DNA of 64,000 bases from Opitutia bacterium ISCC 52 (lineage in GTDB: Bacteria; Verrucomicrobiota; Verrucomicrobiia; Opitutales; UBA2995). Shown here one piece after another: positions 18,774 through 27,229 of the stretch. Both the position numbers and the translations under genes were made by a program. Every line of letters begins with the position of its first letter. Within the stretch, counting starts at the first letter, position 1. The notes below the pieces were generated by a model. That model made no database searches, had not been told where the DNA came from, and was given only the letters and a program-made list of their open reading frames with translations. The stretch covers positions 2,313,894 to 2,377,893 of the forward strand of contig CP076040.1 of assembly GCA_014529675.2 (NCBI GenBank), written 5' to 3'.

Positions 18774-19469
18774 TTAATAAATAAAATAGCCGGTTGCCTG
18801 TAGACCAAAAAAGATGAGGCCAGAGCCGAACAATAGAACATTTGCATTGCGTGAAACTGGCTCGAAGTCAGAGCGATCACGCAGCCAGGTCAGACCCATA
18901 AAGAGGAAGACGAGTCCAATCACCTGTCCGATTTCGACACCGATATTAAAGAAGATCATATTGGGCACCAATCCATCACTGGATAGCGTCAGATCCTGCA
19001 ATTTGGTCGAAAGACCGAAACCGTGAACCAGACCAAAACCGAACACAGCCAGCTTGGGATCGATGAAACGAATGGAACCCAGGTTTTCCAGAGCCTTGTA
19101 ACAAATCGAAAGACCAATGATCGCATCGATAAAATAAGGACTGATGTGGATGTGTGCTAATACTCCGAACAAGAGTGTAATAGAATGGCCGATGGCAAAG
19201 AGACTGACGAACTTTACGACGTCGGTCAGTTTTCCCAGATAGAAAATGACTCCTGCTAGATAGAGCAGATGATCGTAGCCGGTGACCATGTGTTTGGCAC
19301 CGAGATACATGAAAGGACCGGCCCAGACTCCCTCGGCCCTAGCCAGGAAACTTTGATCTCCTTCAGCTACCCCATGAGCGAAAGCTTGGTTGAGCAAAAT
19401 CAATCCTACGAAGGACAGGAAGATCGATCGCGCATCGATCGCTCTGGTGCTGTTCTTAATATTCCACAT
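18774..19469 (-). CDS. HupE/UreJ-type multi-pass membrane protein
   Basis: 231 residues from the ATG at 19469; a TTG at 19487 would add six. The start overlaps the preceding DUF6644 gene by 14 bases. After an N-terminal signal segment ending NQAFA comes HGVAEGD, so the mature chain may begin with His. The body has about six helices with the family features YLGAKHMVTGYDHLLYL, FAIGHSITL and FGLVHGFGLS, whose conserved His/Asp residues in membrane helices suggest metal transport. HupE/UreJ relatives are linked to nickel or other metal permeation. Here no hydrogenase or urease is nearby, so the ion is unknown. Confidence 0.8.
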   Translation of the reverse strand: MWNIKNSTRAIDARSIFLSFVGLILLNQAFAHGVAEGDQSFLARAEGVWAGPFMYLGAKHMVTGYDHLLYLAGVIFYLGKLTDVVKFVSLFAIGHSITLLFGVLAHIHISPYFIDAIIGLSICYKALENLGSIRFIDPKLAVFGFGLVHGFGLSTKLQDLTLSSDGLVPNMIFFNIGVEIGQVIGLVFLFMGLTWLRDRSDFEPVSRNANVLLFGSGLIFFGLQATGYFIY

Positions 19470-19938
19470 AGGGAATGATACGCCCAAATACGATTACACA
19501 GGTCCAGAGGATCAGCGAAAGAGCTGCAACGAAACGAGCCCCGCCAGATAGATCTTTTCCCTCGAGCCCTTGTAAGATCTGAGGGCGTATTCGCCACATG
19601 TAATAGACGACATTTAGCCCGGCTATCACGATCAGGATCATTTTGATACGAAAGGCAATATTCGGTAAATAACGATCCGGGTCTCCGATTATGAAAATAA
19701 TCCCGGTGATCAAATTGATAATGAACCCAACCATCGCTGAAACCATAAAGATTTCGACTCGGATAAGAGGCACAGCACGTGCGACACCCAAAGCTCGAAG
19801 ATCAAAGATGATAACAGACCCCAGTAGTAGGCACAGACCAAAGAAATGGAATATTTCCAAGGTAGGCCAAAGCCAGGCCTCCGACATAATGTATTTATTG
19901 AGCGCAGTGCTATTCAGCCATTGAATAAGTGTTTCCAT
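19456..19938 (-). CDS. DUF6644 family membrane protein (copy 2)
   Basis: 160 residues, four predicted membrane helices, no cleaved signal. It has the DUF6644 pattern: an N-terminal amphipathic LIQWLNSTALN, LWPTLEIFHFFGLCLLLGS in helix 1, FDLRALG in the following loop, and FRIKM/LNVVYYMW before the last helices. It is paralogous to the gene just upstream (19950-20411), which has the same layout with LHAVGMAVLVG and FRALGFG. The conserved His in helix 1 and the Arg in RALG are candidate functional residues. It overlaps the HupE-like gene and follows its paralogue by 11 bases. Function unknown. Confidence 0.7.
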   Translation of the reverse strand: METLIQWLNSTALNKYIMSEAWLWPTLEIFHFFGLCLLLGSVIIFDLRALGVARAVPLIRVEIFMVSAMVGFIINLITGIIFIIGDPDRYLPNIAFRIKMILIVIAGLNVVYYMWRIRPQILQGLEGKDLSGGARFVAALSLILWTCVIVFGRIIPYVEY

Positions 19939-19949
19939 ATCTCAGTCCT

Positions 19950-20411
19950 CTATGAAAAATACCCAATTAGACGTCCCGCAATGAGTGCCACTGCCCAAGC
20001 CACAACAGAGCCTGCGGCAATTCCGCGATGTGCTCCGGAGATCTCACCGTCACCCTTCACACATACTTTCACTAACCACCAGGTTAGCATCAATCCAATC
20101 ACCACCCCAATTAATTTGATATGGAAGGCCGTGTTGTAAAAAAGAGTCGAAGCACTACCCATAAAAAGAGCCGCGCCTGATAACAGGTTTAAAATGAATC
20201 CGTAGACTGCGACGTTCCAATAGGGATCCAAAGCAGTAACCGGAATTTCCCTACCAAACCCCAAAGCCCTGAAGGCCAGTATCAACGATACGCCGACCAG
20301 AACCGCCATCCCAACTGCGTGCAAGGACAGCACAATCGGATATCCCCATTGGGAACTCGAGACGAGCATCCCAATTTTAGAATCTTCTATCCACCACAAT
20401 ATTTCTTCCAT
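19950..20411 (-). CDS. DUF6644 family membrane protein (copy 1)
   Basis: 153 residues with four membrane helices. The family pattern is visible: LWWIEDSKIGMLVSSSQWGYPIVLSLH start, FRALGFG loop, FHIKLIGVV before helix 3 and AGRLIGYF at the end. Together with the next gene it forms a tandem pair, possibly a heterodimer of membrane subunits. It lies 64 bases after the third DUF6152 gene and 11 bases before its paralogue. No catalytic motif is visible. Confidence 0.7.
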   Translation of the reverse strand: MEEILWWIEDSKIGMLVSSSQWGYPIVLSLHAVGMAVLVGVSLILAFRALGFGREIPVTALDPYWNVAVYGFILNLLSGAALFMGSASTLFYNTAFHIKLIGVVIGLMLTWWLVKVCVKGDGEISGAHRGIAAGSVVAWAVALIAGRLIGYFS

Positions 20412-20475
20412 TCGAAATTCAGCCTACCGTTAATTTATCATATGACGTATCCATCTATCAGGTACTGCGCATCAT

Positions 20476-21645
20476 TTATTGTGTATCGTCCTTCAATTCT
20501 TCGCATTCGTATGGAATGAACTTGTCGGCCGTATACAAGGATGAGTTTGAGCCCGAATAGGATTCGGCTAGGTAGACCGGATCAACGACCTTGTATTCGC
20601 GTGTTAATTCTTTACCATCCTTACTCATGGTGAAGCGTTCTGTGATTTCCATCTGGTCACCGTGCCGAACGCCTCCTCTAGATCCTCTAGGAGCTTGCAG
20701 AAATCCTGGCTTAAAACCTTTTGTTTGGACGACCAGGGTATCCCCTTCCCATCTACCAATGGAGTAGCCTGCGGCACTAGGTTCAATGCTATCAGGAAAG
20801 TCTCCGACCAAATGAATGGTGCGCACCAGGTCCATAAAGCCGTAGCTGATCACGATGGTAGATCCCGTTTGCTCGATCTTGTTCATCATCTGGTCAAAGG
20901 CATAATCGAAAATGATATTGGTCGGTTCACAATTGAATCGCGGATTATCGTCTCCAGAGTAGTTAGCTGCGTCATCTTGTCCGATCTGCGTAGGTACATA
21001 TCGTGTTCGCGACCGGCCACCTCCGCCTCCGGGCCTTCCCTGGTTTCCCACGGGCGGAAGTATCTCCACGCGTTGAGTGGATCCGTCAATTGAGAGATCC
21101 AATTCTGGCGGAGGTCCATCAGCTCTGGGCGTAGGATCGAATGGTGGTGGACCATCTCGTACGGGTTCCGACCAGTTTCCCGCCAAATTAGGAGTTCCAT
21201 CTTCACGCGTGAGATCACGCTCACCAAGGACGACATTTCCTGATGCGTCTAATGCCTGGTAGCGAGCGACGACTGTGCCGTCTTCAAAAGTAATCGTCTC
21301 GGTATAAACTGTTTTTGGATCACGTCGATCTGGTGATCCAAATATCTCAATGGTGCTACCAATAGCAAACATGTCAGTGGTCCAACCCTTGCGTTTGAGC
21401 AAGCTGCCAGAACGCAATTCACAGCGCCACTGCTCCTCTTTGCCTGCATCGTTGGTTACCTTGAAGTAGACGTATGCATGGGGGTTCACAAAGCGAACCC
21501 GGTTCACAACTCCTTTCACTCTCAGGACTTGCTCCAGGTCAAACTGCCCGGTGATACCATGGTGCGCTACCGCGGTAGACGATAAAAACGACATGCTCAG
21601 CAAGAATGCAAGCAATCCGGTGATAAAAATTCGCTTCATGGTCAT
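20476..21645 (-). CDS. Secreted DUF6152 family protein (third tandem paralogue)
   Basis: 389 residues; signal peptide ends SSTAVA, so the mature protein probably begins HHGITGQFD. The N-terminal DUF6152 domain (about 28-110) carries VNRVRFVNPHAYVYFKV, EEQWRCELRSGSLLKRKGW and GSPDRRDPKTVY. A short Gly-rich linker (GGGGRSRTR) leads to a C-terminal domain with FNCEPTNIIFDY, IEQTGSTIVISYGFMD and RTIHLVGDFP. All three paralogues share these blocks almost word for word. The start MTMKR could also be the second ATG at 21639. It is 37 bases from its upstream paralogue. The function is unknown; conserved His and Cys residues suggest a metal or cofactor role. Confidence 0.75.
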   Translation of the reverse strand: MTMKRIFITGLLAFLLSMSFLSSTAVAHHGITGQFDLEQVLRVKGVVNRVRFVNPHAYVYFKVTNDAGKEEQWRCELRSGSLLKRKGWTTDMFAIGSTIEIFGSPDRRDPKTVYTETITFEDGTVVARYQALDASGNVVLGERDLTREDGTPNLAGNWSEPVRDGPPPFDPTPRADGPPPELDLSIDGSTQRVEILPPVGNQGRPGGGGGRSRTRYVPTQIGQDDAANYSGDDNPRFNCEPTNIIFDYAFDQMMNKIEQTGSTIVISYGFMDLVRTIHLVGDFPDSIEPSAAGYSIGRWEGDTLVVQTKGFKPGFLQAPRGSRGGVRHGDQMEITERFTMSKDGKELTREYKVVDPVYLAESYSGSNSSLYTADKFIPYECEELKDDTQ

Positions 21646-21682
21646 TATCTGGTTTGGTGGGAAATAGTGCTCAGCAAATCCC

Positions 21683-22924
21683 TTACTGCTGCATATCGTC
21701 TTTCAACTCCTCACATTCTGTTGGAATGTACGGATCACTGGTATAGACGGATTGATTCCTATGTGAGCTGGGTTCGGCCAGGTAAACAGGGTCTAGCACA
21801 GTATATTCGCGAACTAATTCGGAGCCGTCATCACTCATAGTGAAGCGTTCAGTAATTTCCATCTGGTCACTATGTCGAACGCAGCTATTTCGATTACCTC
21901 CAGGTGCTTGAAGAAATCCTGGCTTAAAGCCTTTGGTTTGAACGACCAAAGTATTGCCTTCCCATTTTCCTACGGAATAACCTGCGACACTGGGTTCAAT
22001 TTGATCAGGAAAGTCACCAACCAGGTGAATGGTACGAACCATGTCCATAAAACCGTAAGTTATTACAATCCCCGAGCCTGTTTGTTCGATCTTGTTGATC
22101 ATTTGATCGAAGTCATAATCAAAGATAATATTAGTTGGTTGACAATTGAACCTAGGATTCTGATCTCCCGAATAATCGTCGGACTCATCTATGCCAATTT
22201 GTGTCATCACAAAAGGTGCTGGTCTGGCAGGACCGCCAGCTCCTCGACCAGGGCCTCCTCGGCCTCCCGGACCTCCTTGGCCTCTTTGACCCTCAGCTCT
22301 TGGACCACCGCCTCTTTGCGGACGATTCATAGACGGAGGAGCGGCAACTCTTATCGGAGTGCCGTCAGCTGACAGTTCAATGCCTTTGGGAGGTCCATCC
22401 GCTCTTGGAAGTGCACCACGGGGTCCTGGGGCATCTCTTTGAGGCGTGGACCAGTTACCAGCTAAATTAGGCGTTCCATCTTCACGTGTGAGGTCACGTT
22501 CCCCGATGACGATGTTTCCAGACTTATCTAATACGTCATAGCGTGCGATAACAGAGCCATCTTCAAAGGTAATGGTTTCAGTATAAACCGTCTTAGGATC
22601 ACGACGATCTGGTGATCCAAAAATTTTAATTTTGGTTCCTGGCTTGAACATATCTGTGGTCCAACCTTTGCGCTTAAGTAAGCTGCCTGCCCGCAACTCG
22701 CAACGCCATTGCTCCTCCTTCCCTTGATCGTTCGTGACTTTGAAATAGAGGTAGGCATGCGGGTTCACAAATCGAACGCGATTCACCACACCTGTTACGG
22801 TCAATATCTGCTCAAGATCGAACTGCCCTGAAACACCGTGGTGGGCCACCGCAGTAGAGGGAAGAGATATTAGGCTGCACGAGAGTGCAAGTAAGGCGGC
22901 TATGGATGTTTGCTTTATAGTCAT
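21683..22924 (-). CDS. Secreted DUF6152 family protein (second tandem paralogue)
   Basis: 413 residues with a signal peptide ending SSTAVA and mature start HHGVSGQFD. Same architecture as its neighbours: N-terminal DUF6152 domain, long Gly/Arg/Pro-rich linker (about residues 200-240, repeated GGPGGRGGP units), then the C-terminal domain with FNCQPTNIIFDYDF and GFMDMVRTIHLVGDFP. The linker is the longest of the three. It ends QTKGFKPGFLQAPGGNRNS and a CEELKDDMQQ tail whose Cys is kept in all copies. The two gaps to its paralogues are 37 and 100 bases. It arose by tandem duplication; no function is known. Confidence 0.75.
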   Translation of the reverse strand: MTIKQTSIAALLALSCSLISLPSTAVAHHGVSGQFDLEQILTVTGVVNRVRFVNPHAYLYFKVTNDQGKEEQWRCELRAGSLLKRKGWTTDMFKPGTKIKIFGSPDRRDPKTVYTETITFEDGSVIARYDVLDKSGNIVIGERDLTREDGTPNLAGNWSTPQRDAPGPRGALPRADGPPKGIELSADGTPIRVAAPPSMNRPQRGGGPRAEGQRGQGGPGGRGGPGRGAGGPARPAPFVMTQIGIDESDDYSGDQNPRFNCQPTNIIFDYDFDQMINKIEQTGSGIVITYGFMDMVRTIHLVGDFPDQIEPSVAGYSVGKWEGNTLVVQTKGFKPGFLQAPGGNRNSCVRHSDQMEITERFTMSDDGSELVREYTVLDPVYLAEPSSHRNQSVYTSDPYIPTECEELKDDMQQ

Positions 22925-23024
22925 GTTTATAGTTTTTCAGGTATCATTGTTAGTCGAGCCAAGTTTAATCTAAACGAACTGAAATGCAGTTAGTTCTCAG
23001 GTTGTGTATCAGTCACCTCGATAC

Positions 23025-24236
23025 CTAGTTCTGCATGTCATCTTTCAGCTCTACGCACTCGTAAGTGATGAACGCCTCGGTCGTGTGCTGGGACGCATTT
23101 GAACCCTTGTAGGGTTCTGCCAGGTAAATGGGATCTACCACTGTATAGTCACGGGTCAACTCATTGCCATCTTCACTCATAGTGAAGCGCTCGGTGATGA
23201 CCATCTGATCGCTGTGGCGAACCGCTGTTCTGGCACGGCCACCAACAGCTCGAAGGAATCCTGGTTTAAATCCTTTGGTTGTAACAACCAGAGTATCACC
23301 TTCCCATTTACCAAGAGAATAGCCTGCCAAACTGGGTTCAATCTCATTGGGAAAGCCACCAACTAAATGAATCGTCCGCACCAGGTCCATAAAACCGTAG
23401 GAAAAGATGATTCCAGCTCCGGTTTGCTCTATTTTATTGATCATCTGATCCTTTGCATAATCAAGGATAATGTTGGTGGGCTGACAGTTGAATTGAGGAT
23501 TCTGCTCCTCCGTATAATCGTCCTGCTCATCGATGGCAATCTGGGTCAACACGTAGGGTGAAGGGCGAGGTCTTCCACCACCTCCACCACCCCGGGGCCG
23601 TCCACCGCCACCACCGCCTCCGGCTGCTTGAGGTCGACCAGTTGGAGGAGGTAAACCTACCCTTACCGGGGAGCCATCTGGAGCGAGGTTGAGATCCGCT
23701 GTCGGTCCATCTGCTCTTGGGCGTGGACCTTGAGGTGGAGGGCTATCTCTTACAATTTCTGACCAATTTCCTGCTAAATTCGGTGTACCGTCTTCTCGTT
23801 TGAGATCACGCTCTCCAACCATAATATTCCCTGACTTGTCCAGTGCATCATAACGAGCGAGAACCGAACCATCTTCAAAGGTTATGGTTTCAGTATAGAC
23901 CGTCTTTGGATCACGACGATCCGGTGAACCAAATAATTTGATGGTGGAACCAACTGGAAACATATCTGTTGTCCAACCTTTGCGCTTAAGCAAACTGCCC
24001 GAACGTAATTCGCAGCGCCACTGCTCCTCCTTGCCTTGGCTATTGCTCACTTTGAAATAGACATAGGAATGTGGGTTTACAAAACGCACGCGGTTGACTT
24101 TGCCTGTCACGGTTAAAACCTGCTCCAGGTCGAATTGTCCAGTGACTCCATGGTGTGCCACTGCGGTTGAGGGTAATACCAATAGACTGCAAAGAGAGGT
24201 AAGCGCAGCTGCGATAAGAGTATATATGATCCTCAT
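23025..24236 (-). CDS. Secreted DUF6152 family protein (first tandem paralogue)
   Basis: 403 residues; signal peptide ends LPSTAVA and the mature chain would begin HHGVTGQFD. N-terminal DUF6152 domain, poly-Gly/Arg linker (GGGGGGGRPRGGGGGGRPR, about residues 205-225) and C-terminal domain with FNCQPTNIILDYAKDQM and GFMDLVRTIHLVGGFP. It is the first gene of the minus-strand cluster, with 485 bases of non-coding sequence upstream, so the cluster promoter should lie there. The linker varies most among the copies while both domains are tightly conserved, suggesting the domains are functional and the linker is a spacer. Confidence 0.75.
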   Translation of the reverse strand: MRIIYTLIAAALTSLCSLLVLPSTAVAHHGVTGQFDLEQVLTVTGKVNRVRFVNPHSYVYFKVSNSQGKEEQWRCELRSGSLLKRKGWTTDMFPVGSTIKLFGSPDRRDPKTVYTETITFEDGSVLARYDALDKSGNIMVGERDLKREDGTPNLAGNWSEIVRDSPPPQGPRPRADGPTADLNLAPDGSPVRVGLPPPTGRPQAAGGGGGGGRPRGGGGGGRPRPSPYVLTQIAIDEQDDYTEEQNPQFNCQPTNIILDYAKDQMINKIEQTGAGIIFSYGFMDLVRTIHLVGGFPNEIEPSLAGYSLGKWEGDTLVVTTKGFKPGFLRAVGGRARTAVRHSDQMVITERFTMSEDGNELTRDYTVVDPIYLAEPYKGSNASQHTTEAFITYECVELKDDMQN

Positions 24237-24721
24237 ATTGTTTGTACTTGGGTGTATAGTCTGTGATTGAGTCTGATCTGAAGACGAGAAGTCCCCACTA
24301 GCGTTAACGATCGTCAGCGTAGTCCGATTTCGAGACCTGAAGAGATACTTTTTAAACGACCAGATCTGGTAAAGGTTACATCCAGAGAATGAAAATTTGG
24401 CTGAACAGTCTGTAGTGCGTATGTTGGTACTGAATCCGTGTCTTTACCAACTATTCGTTCCTGCTCCCTCATATCATTCACCGGTTTCTCCTCGGCACCT
24501 CTAATCTCTTTTCAGGAAAGTCTCTTAGCAAGCAGAAAACCTCCGAAAGACGAGGCTTTAGAATTACAACTGGACCGATATTGATGAATCTTTGGGCATT
24601 CCTTCTGGACTCCATACTTTTTGTCAGCAGACTAAATGTATAGCATCTTCGCAATAGAGCTCAACTATTACGCAGATACTTGTACAATCGTCTTAAAACC
24701 AATTAACCCAGGGTTACCTCT
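24237..24721. other. 485-base divergent intergenic region
   Basis: No frame of convincing coding quality is present. It must hold the promoters of the DUF6152 cluster (leftward) and of the lipoprotein sulfatase (rightward). The only clear symmetrical site is a 12-base palindrome at 24359-24370. The length is unusual for this gene-dense window; a long leader or small RNA is possible but not shown by any structure I can see. Confidence 0.4.
24359..24370. promoter_or_regulatory. Perfect 12-bp palindrome accagatctggt
   Basis: accagatctggt is self-complementary and lies 123 bases upstream of the first DUF6152 start, in the divergent region. It is shaped like a dimeric regulator site. One such palindrome in 485 bases could be chance. 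Confidence 0.25.
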
Positions 24722-26497
24722 ATGAAAAAACATCTGCTTGTTTGTGCACTCGTATGCGCGCTAACTTTCTTCTTTTCGGCATGCAATGGCGGACAAAGCG
24801 GGGACAACGCCTCGAGCACCAATACCTTGGCTGAAATCAAAGGCTCTCAACCGAATATCCTATTCATCGTTGCCGATGACCTTGGCTACACTGACCTGGG
24901 CGTATATGGTGGAGAAATTGAAACGCCACACTTGGACCAGCTTGCGCGAGCCGGCCTCATTCTTACCGATTTCCACAACGAAGCGGTCTGCGGGCCCACT
25001 CGCGCTTCCATTATGGCAGGAACCGACAATCGTAATGCGGGTGGCGCCATGCACCAAACGGCTAATCAAATCGGTGTGCCAGGATACGAATCTCATTTAA
25101 GTCGGGACGTAGTGCCTTTCTCAGACCTACTGCAACAGAGCGGCTACAATACCTATTTTCTTGGGAAATGGCATTTGGGCAGCGAACCAGCCCTACTGCC
25201 AACTGCGCGTGGGTTTAACCGATCGTATTCCTTGATGGAAGGCTTCGCCAGTCACTTTCATGATATGGGTCGTTTTCGCCCCGACCAACTGGGCACTTAC
25301 TTTGCAGATGGAAAGAAGGTCGATGAACTGCCGAAAGATTTTTTCTCAACAGACTTTTATACGGACCTATTGATTGAGTATCTGGATAAGGACGCTGATA
25401 GCGGGAAGCCCTGGTTTGCCTATATGGCTTACACCGCACCTCATTGGCCCCTTCAAGCACCCGACGAGTATATTGATAAATACAAGGGCATGTATGATAA
25501 AGGTTACGAGGTACTACGTGAACAACGTATTGTCCGTGGAAAAGAACTCGGAGTGATCCCCGAGGAAGCAGTCATGTATCCCCGTCTAAAATCGGTTCCT
25601 GCCTGGGACAATCTCACCTCAGAAGAAAAAGCAGTCGCTTCAAGAGAAATGGAAATTTATGCGGCGATGGTCGACGGCATCGACCAGAACGTAGGACGAC
25701 TTTTGGATCACCTGAAGGCGATCGACGAATATGAAGACACCCTGATCATTTTCATCTCTGACAATGGTGCAGAAGGTATTGATCGAGGAGGCCCAGCTCG
25801 TGGTTGGGATAACAGCTTAGAAAATTTGGGGCGTATTAACTCCTACATTTATTACGGTGAAAAATGGGCTCAAGCCGGCGTGGGTGTCGGGCGCTATTTC
25901 AAATCCCATAGCTCTGAAGGAGGATCACTCGGCCCTGCATTTTTCTACCATAAGGACATGACCAAGAAAGGTCAGTTGAACGATAAGTTTATGGGCGTAG
26001 TCGATTTCTATCCAACTTTTGTAGAACTAGCCGGGGGCAGCCACTTGAAAACGGGTAGCAACGGAAAACCTATCCATGAGGTGCAAGGACATTCCCTGTT
26101 GCCTGTCCTTTTTGGTGACGCTGATTCAGTCCGTCCGGATGACTTCACCTACGGTTGGGAAGTGTTTGGACATCGAGCATTACGCAAAGGGGATTATAAA
26201 TTGGTGTGGTTAACATCCAAGGCTACCGAAGGCGGACAGAAGGTACCTGAGTTGGCTGATCAATGGGGTCTCTTTGACCTTTCCGTCGATCCGGGTGAAA
26301 CCAATGACCTCTCTGAGGCGATGCCGGAAATCAGAGCAGACCTTCTGAAGTCCTGGGATACTTACGTGGCGGACAATGGAATTGTATTACCGATCGGCCT
26401 TCCTCCACGTCCTGGAGGCGGTGGTCCTCGGCCCGGCGGTGGTCCTGGAGCTCGTGGACCTCGGGGTGGTCCTCCACCAGGTGGCCCAGGAGACTAG
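24722..26497 (+). CDS. Lipoprotein sulfatase (AtsA-type arylsulfatase) with Gly/Pro-rich tail
   Basis: 591 residues. The N-terminus is a lipoprotein signal with lipobox FSAC at Cys21, so the enzyme is membrane-anchored, unlike the soluble sulfatases nearby. Motifs: FIVADDLGYTDLG, formylglycine motif C90-G-P-T-R followed by SIMAGTDNRNAGG (the AGTD/N signature of the AtsA-type branch), LGKWHLGSE, TAPHWPLQAP and FISDNGAEG, then a large insertion typical of this longer type. From about residue 562 there is a PPRPGGGGPRPGGG tail. It is divergent from the DUF6152 cluster and convergent with the TRAP operon's last gene. Confidence 0.92.
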   Translation: MKKHLLVCALVCALTFFFSACNGGQSGDNASSTNTLAEIKGSQPNILFIVADDLGYTDLGVYGGEIETPHLDQLARAGLILTDFHNEAVCGPTRASIMAGTDNRNAGGAMHQTANQIGVPGYESHLSRDVVPFSDLLQQSGYNTYFLGKWHLGSEPALLPTARGFNRSYSLMEGFASHFHDMGRFRPDQLGTYFADGKKVDELPKDFFSTDFYTDLLIEYLDKDADSGKPWFAYMAYTAPHWPLQAPDEYIDKYKGMYDKGYEVLREQRIVRGKELGVIPEEAVMYPRLKSVPAWDNLTSEEKAVASREMEIYAAMVDGIDQNVGRLLDHLKAIDEYEDTLIIFISDNGAEGIDRGGPARGWDNSLENLGRINSYIYYGEKWAQAGVGVGRYFKSHSSEGGSLGPAFFYHKDMTKKGQLNDKFMGVVDFYPTFVELAGGSHLKTGSNGKPIHEVQGHSLLPVLFGDADSVRPDDFTYGWEVFGHRALRKGDYKLVWLTSKATEGGQKVPELADQWGLFDLSVDPGETNDLSEAMPEIRADLLKSWDTYVADNGIVLPIGLPPRPGGGGPRPGGGPGARGPRGGPPPGGPGD

Positions 26498-26514
26498 TTT
26501 TGCAGGAGCTGCTG

Positions 26515-27153
26515 TTACAAGATTTCCGCTACCTCATCGAAATCCATTCGCGGGCCGCGCGGATGTAAGCCTTCCGTTTCTCCGTAACCGAGACAGCAAA
26601 GGAAGTTCGACTTGTAACGTCCGTCAGCAAAGAACTCCTTATCGATGATGTCATTGTGGAAGCCGGAGATGCCATTGACGTCTAAACCGAGGGCACGGGC
26701 AGCTAGCATGAAGTAGGCCCCTTGAAGTGAGCTATTACGGAAGGCAGTTGATTCGGCTTTCTCAGGATTATCCCTATACAAGCCACTCACATCCTTTATT
26801 GGAAACAACTTTGGCAAATACTCAAAAAATTGAGTATCATAAGCAATGATAGCCACTACCGGAGATACTTTTACCTTGGGAATATTCCCTTCGTGTAAAG
26901 ACGGAATCGTACGACTGATGGCTTCTTCACTTTTCAGAAACAAATAACGCGCAGGATTGGAATTCTGCGAAGTAGGTCCCCACTTCATCACCTCATACAA
27001 TTCCCGAAGAACAGAATTCTCTACCTCGCGATCTTGCCACTTCTTGAAGGAACGAGCATTTCGAAATAATAAGTCCAGACCATTGTGATCCAAATTTTGG
27101 ATACGGTCTCTCAGGTTTTTAATAGCGTCGCCAGGCGTCGAGTTCTCAGACAT
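26515..27153 (-). CDS. Nitroreductase-family protein, RutE (malonic semialdehyde reductase)-like
   Basis: 212 residues. The RutE/HadB-type signature is clear: LFRNARSFKKWQDREV, LRELYEVMKWGPTSQNSNPARYLFL with FMN-contact residues, and a C-terminal LGYGETEGLHPRGPRMDFDEVAEIL. RutE reduces malonic semialdehyde to 3-hydroxypropionate in pyrimidine breakdown; no other rut gene is near. It is the last gene of the TRAP/dioxygenase run, 75 bases after the aldolase-type enzyme. Here it might reduce an aldehyde or enone made by ring cleavage. Family firm, substrate unknown. Confidence 0.78.
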   Translation of the reverse strand: MSENSTPGDAIKNLRDRIQNLDHNGLDLLFRNARSFKKWQDREVENSVLRELYEVMKWGPTSQNSNPARYLFLKSEEAISRTIPSLHEGNIPKVKVSPVVAIIAYDTQFFEYLPKLFPIKDVSGLYRDNPEKAESTAFRNSSLQGAYFMLAARALGLDVNGISGFHNDIIDKEFFADGRYKSNFLCCLGYGETEGLHPRGPRMDFDEVAEIL

Positions 27154-27229
27154 AGTTTTAAAAAATCAATGCTAGTGTTCTTAATGCCACCGAAATGAAA
27201 CTTGGTGGGTTGAACCAGTGAAGAACAAC

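Noticed and set aside
21872-22372. 166-codon plus-strand frame opposite the second DUF6152 gene
   Set aside because: Its Ser/Arg-rich end is the antisense of the Gly-rich linker; no independent support.
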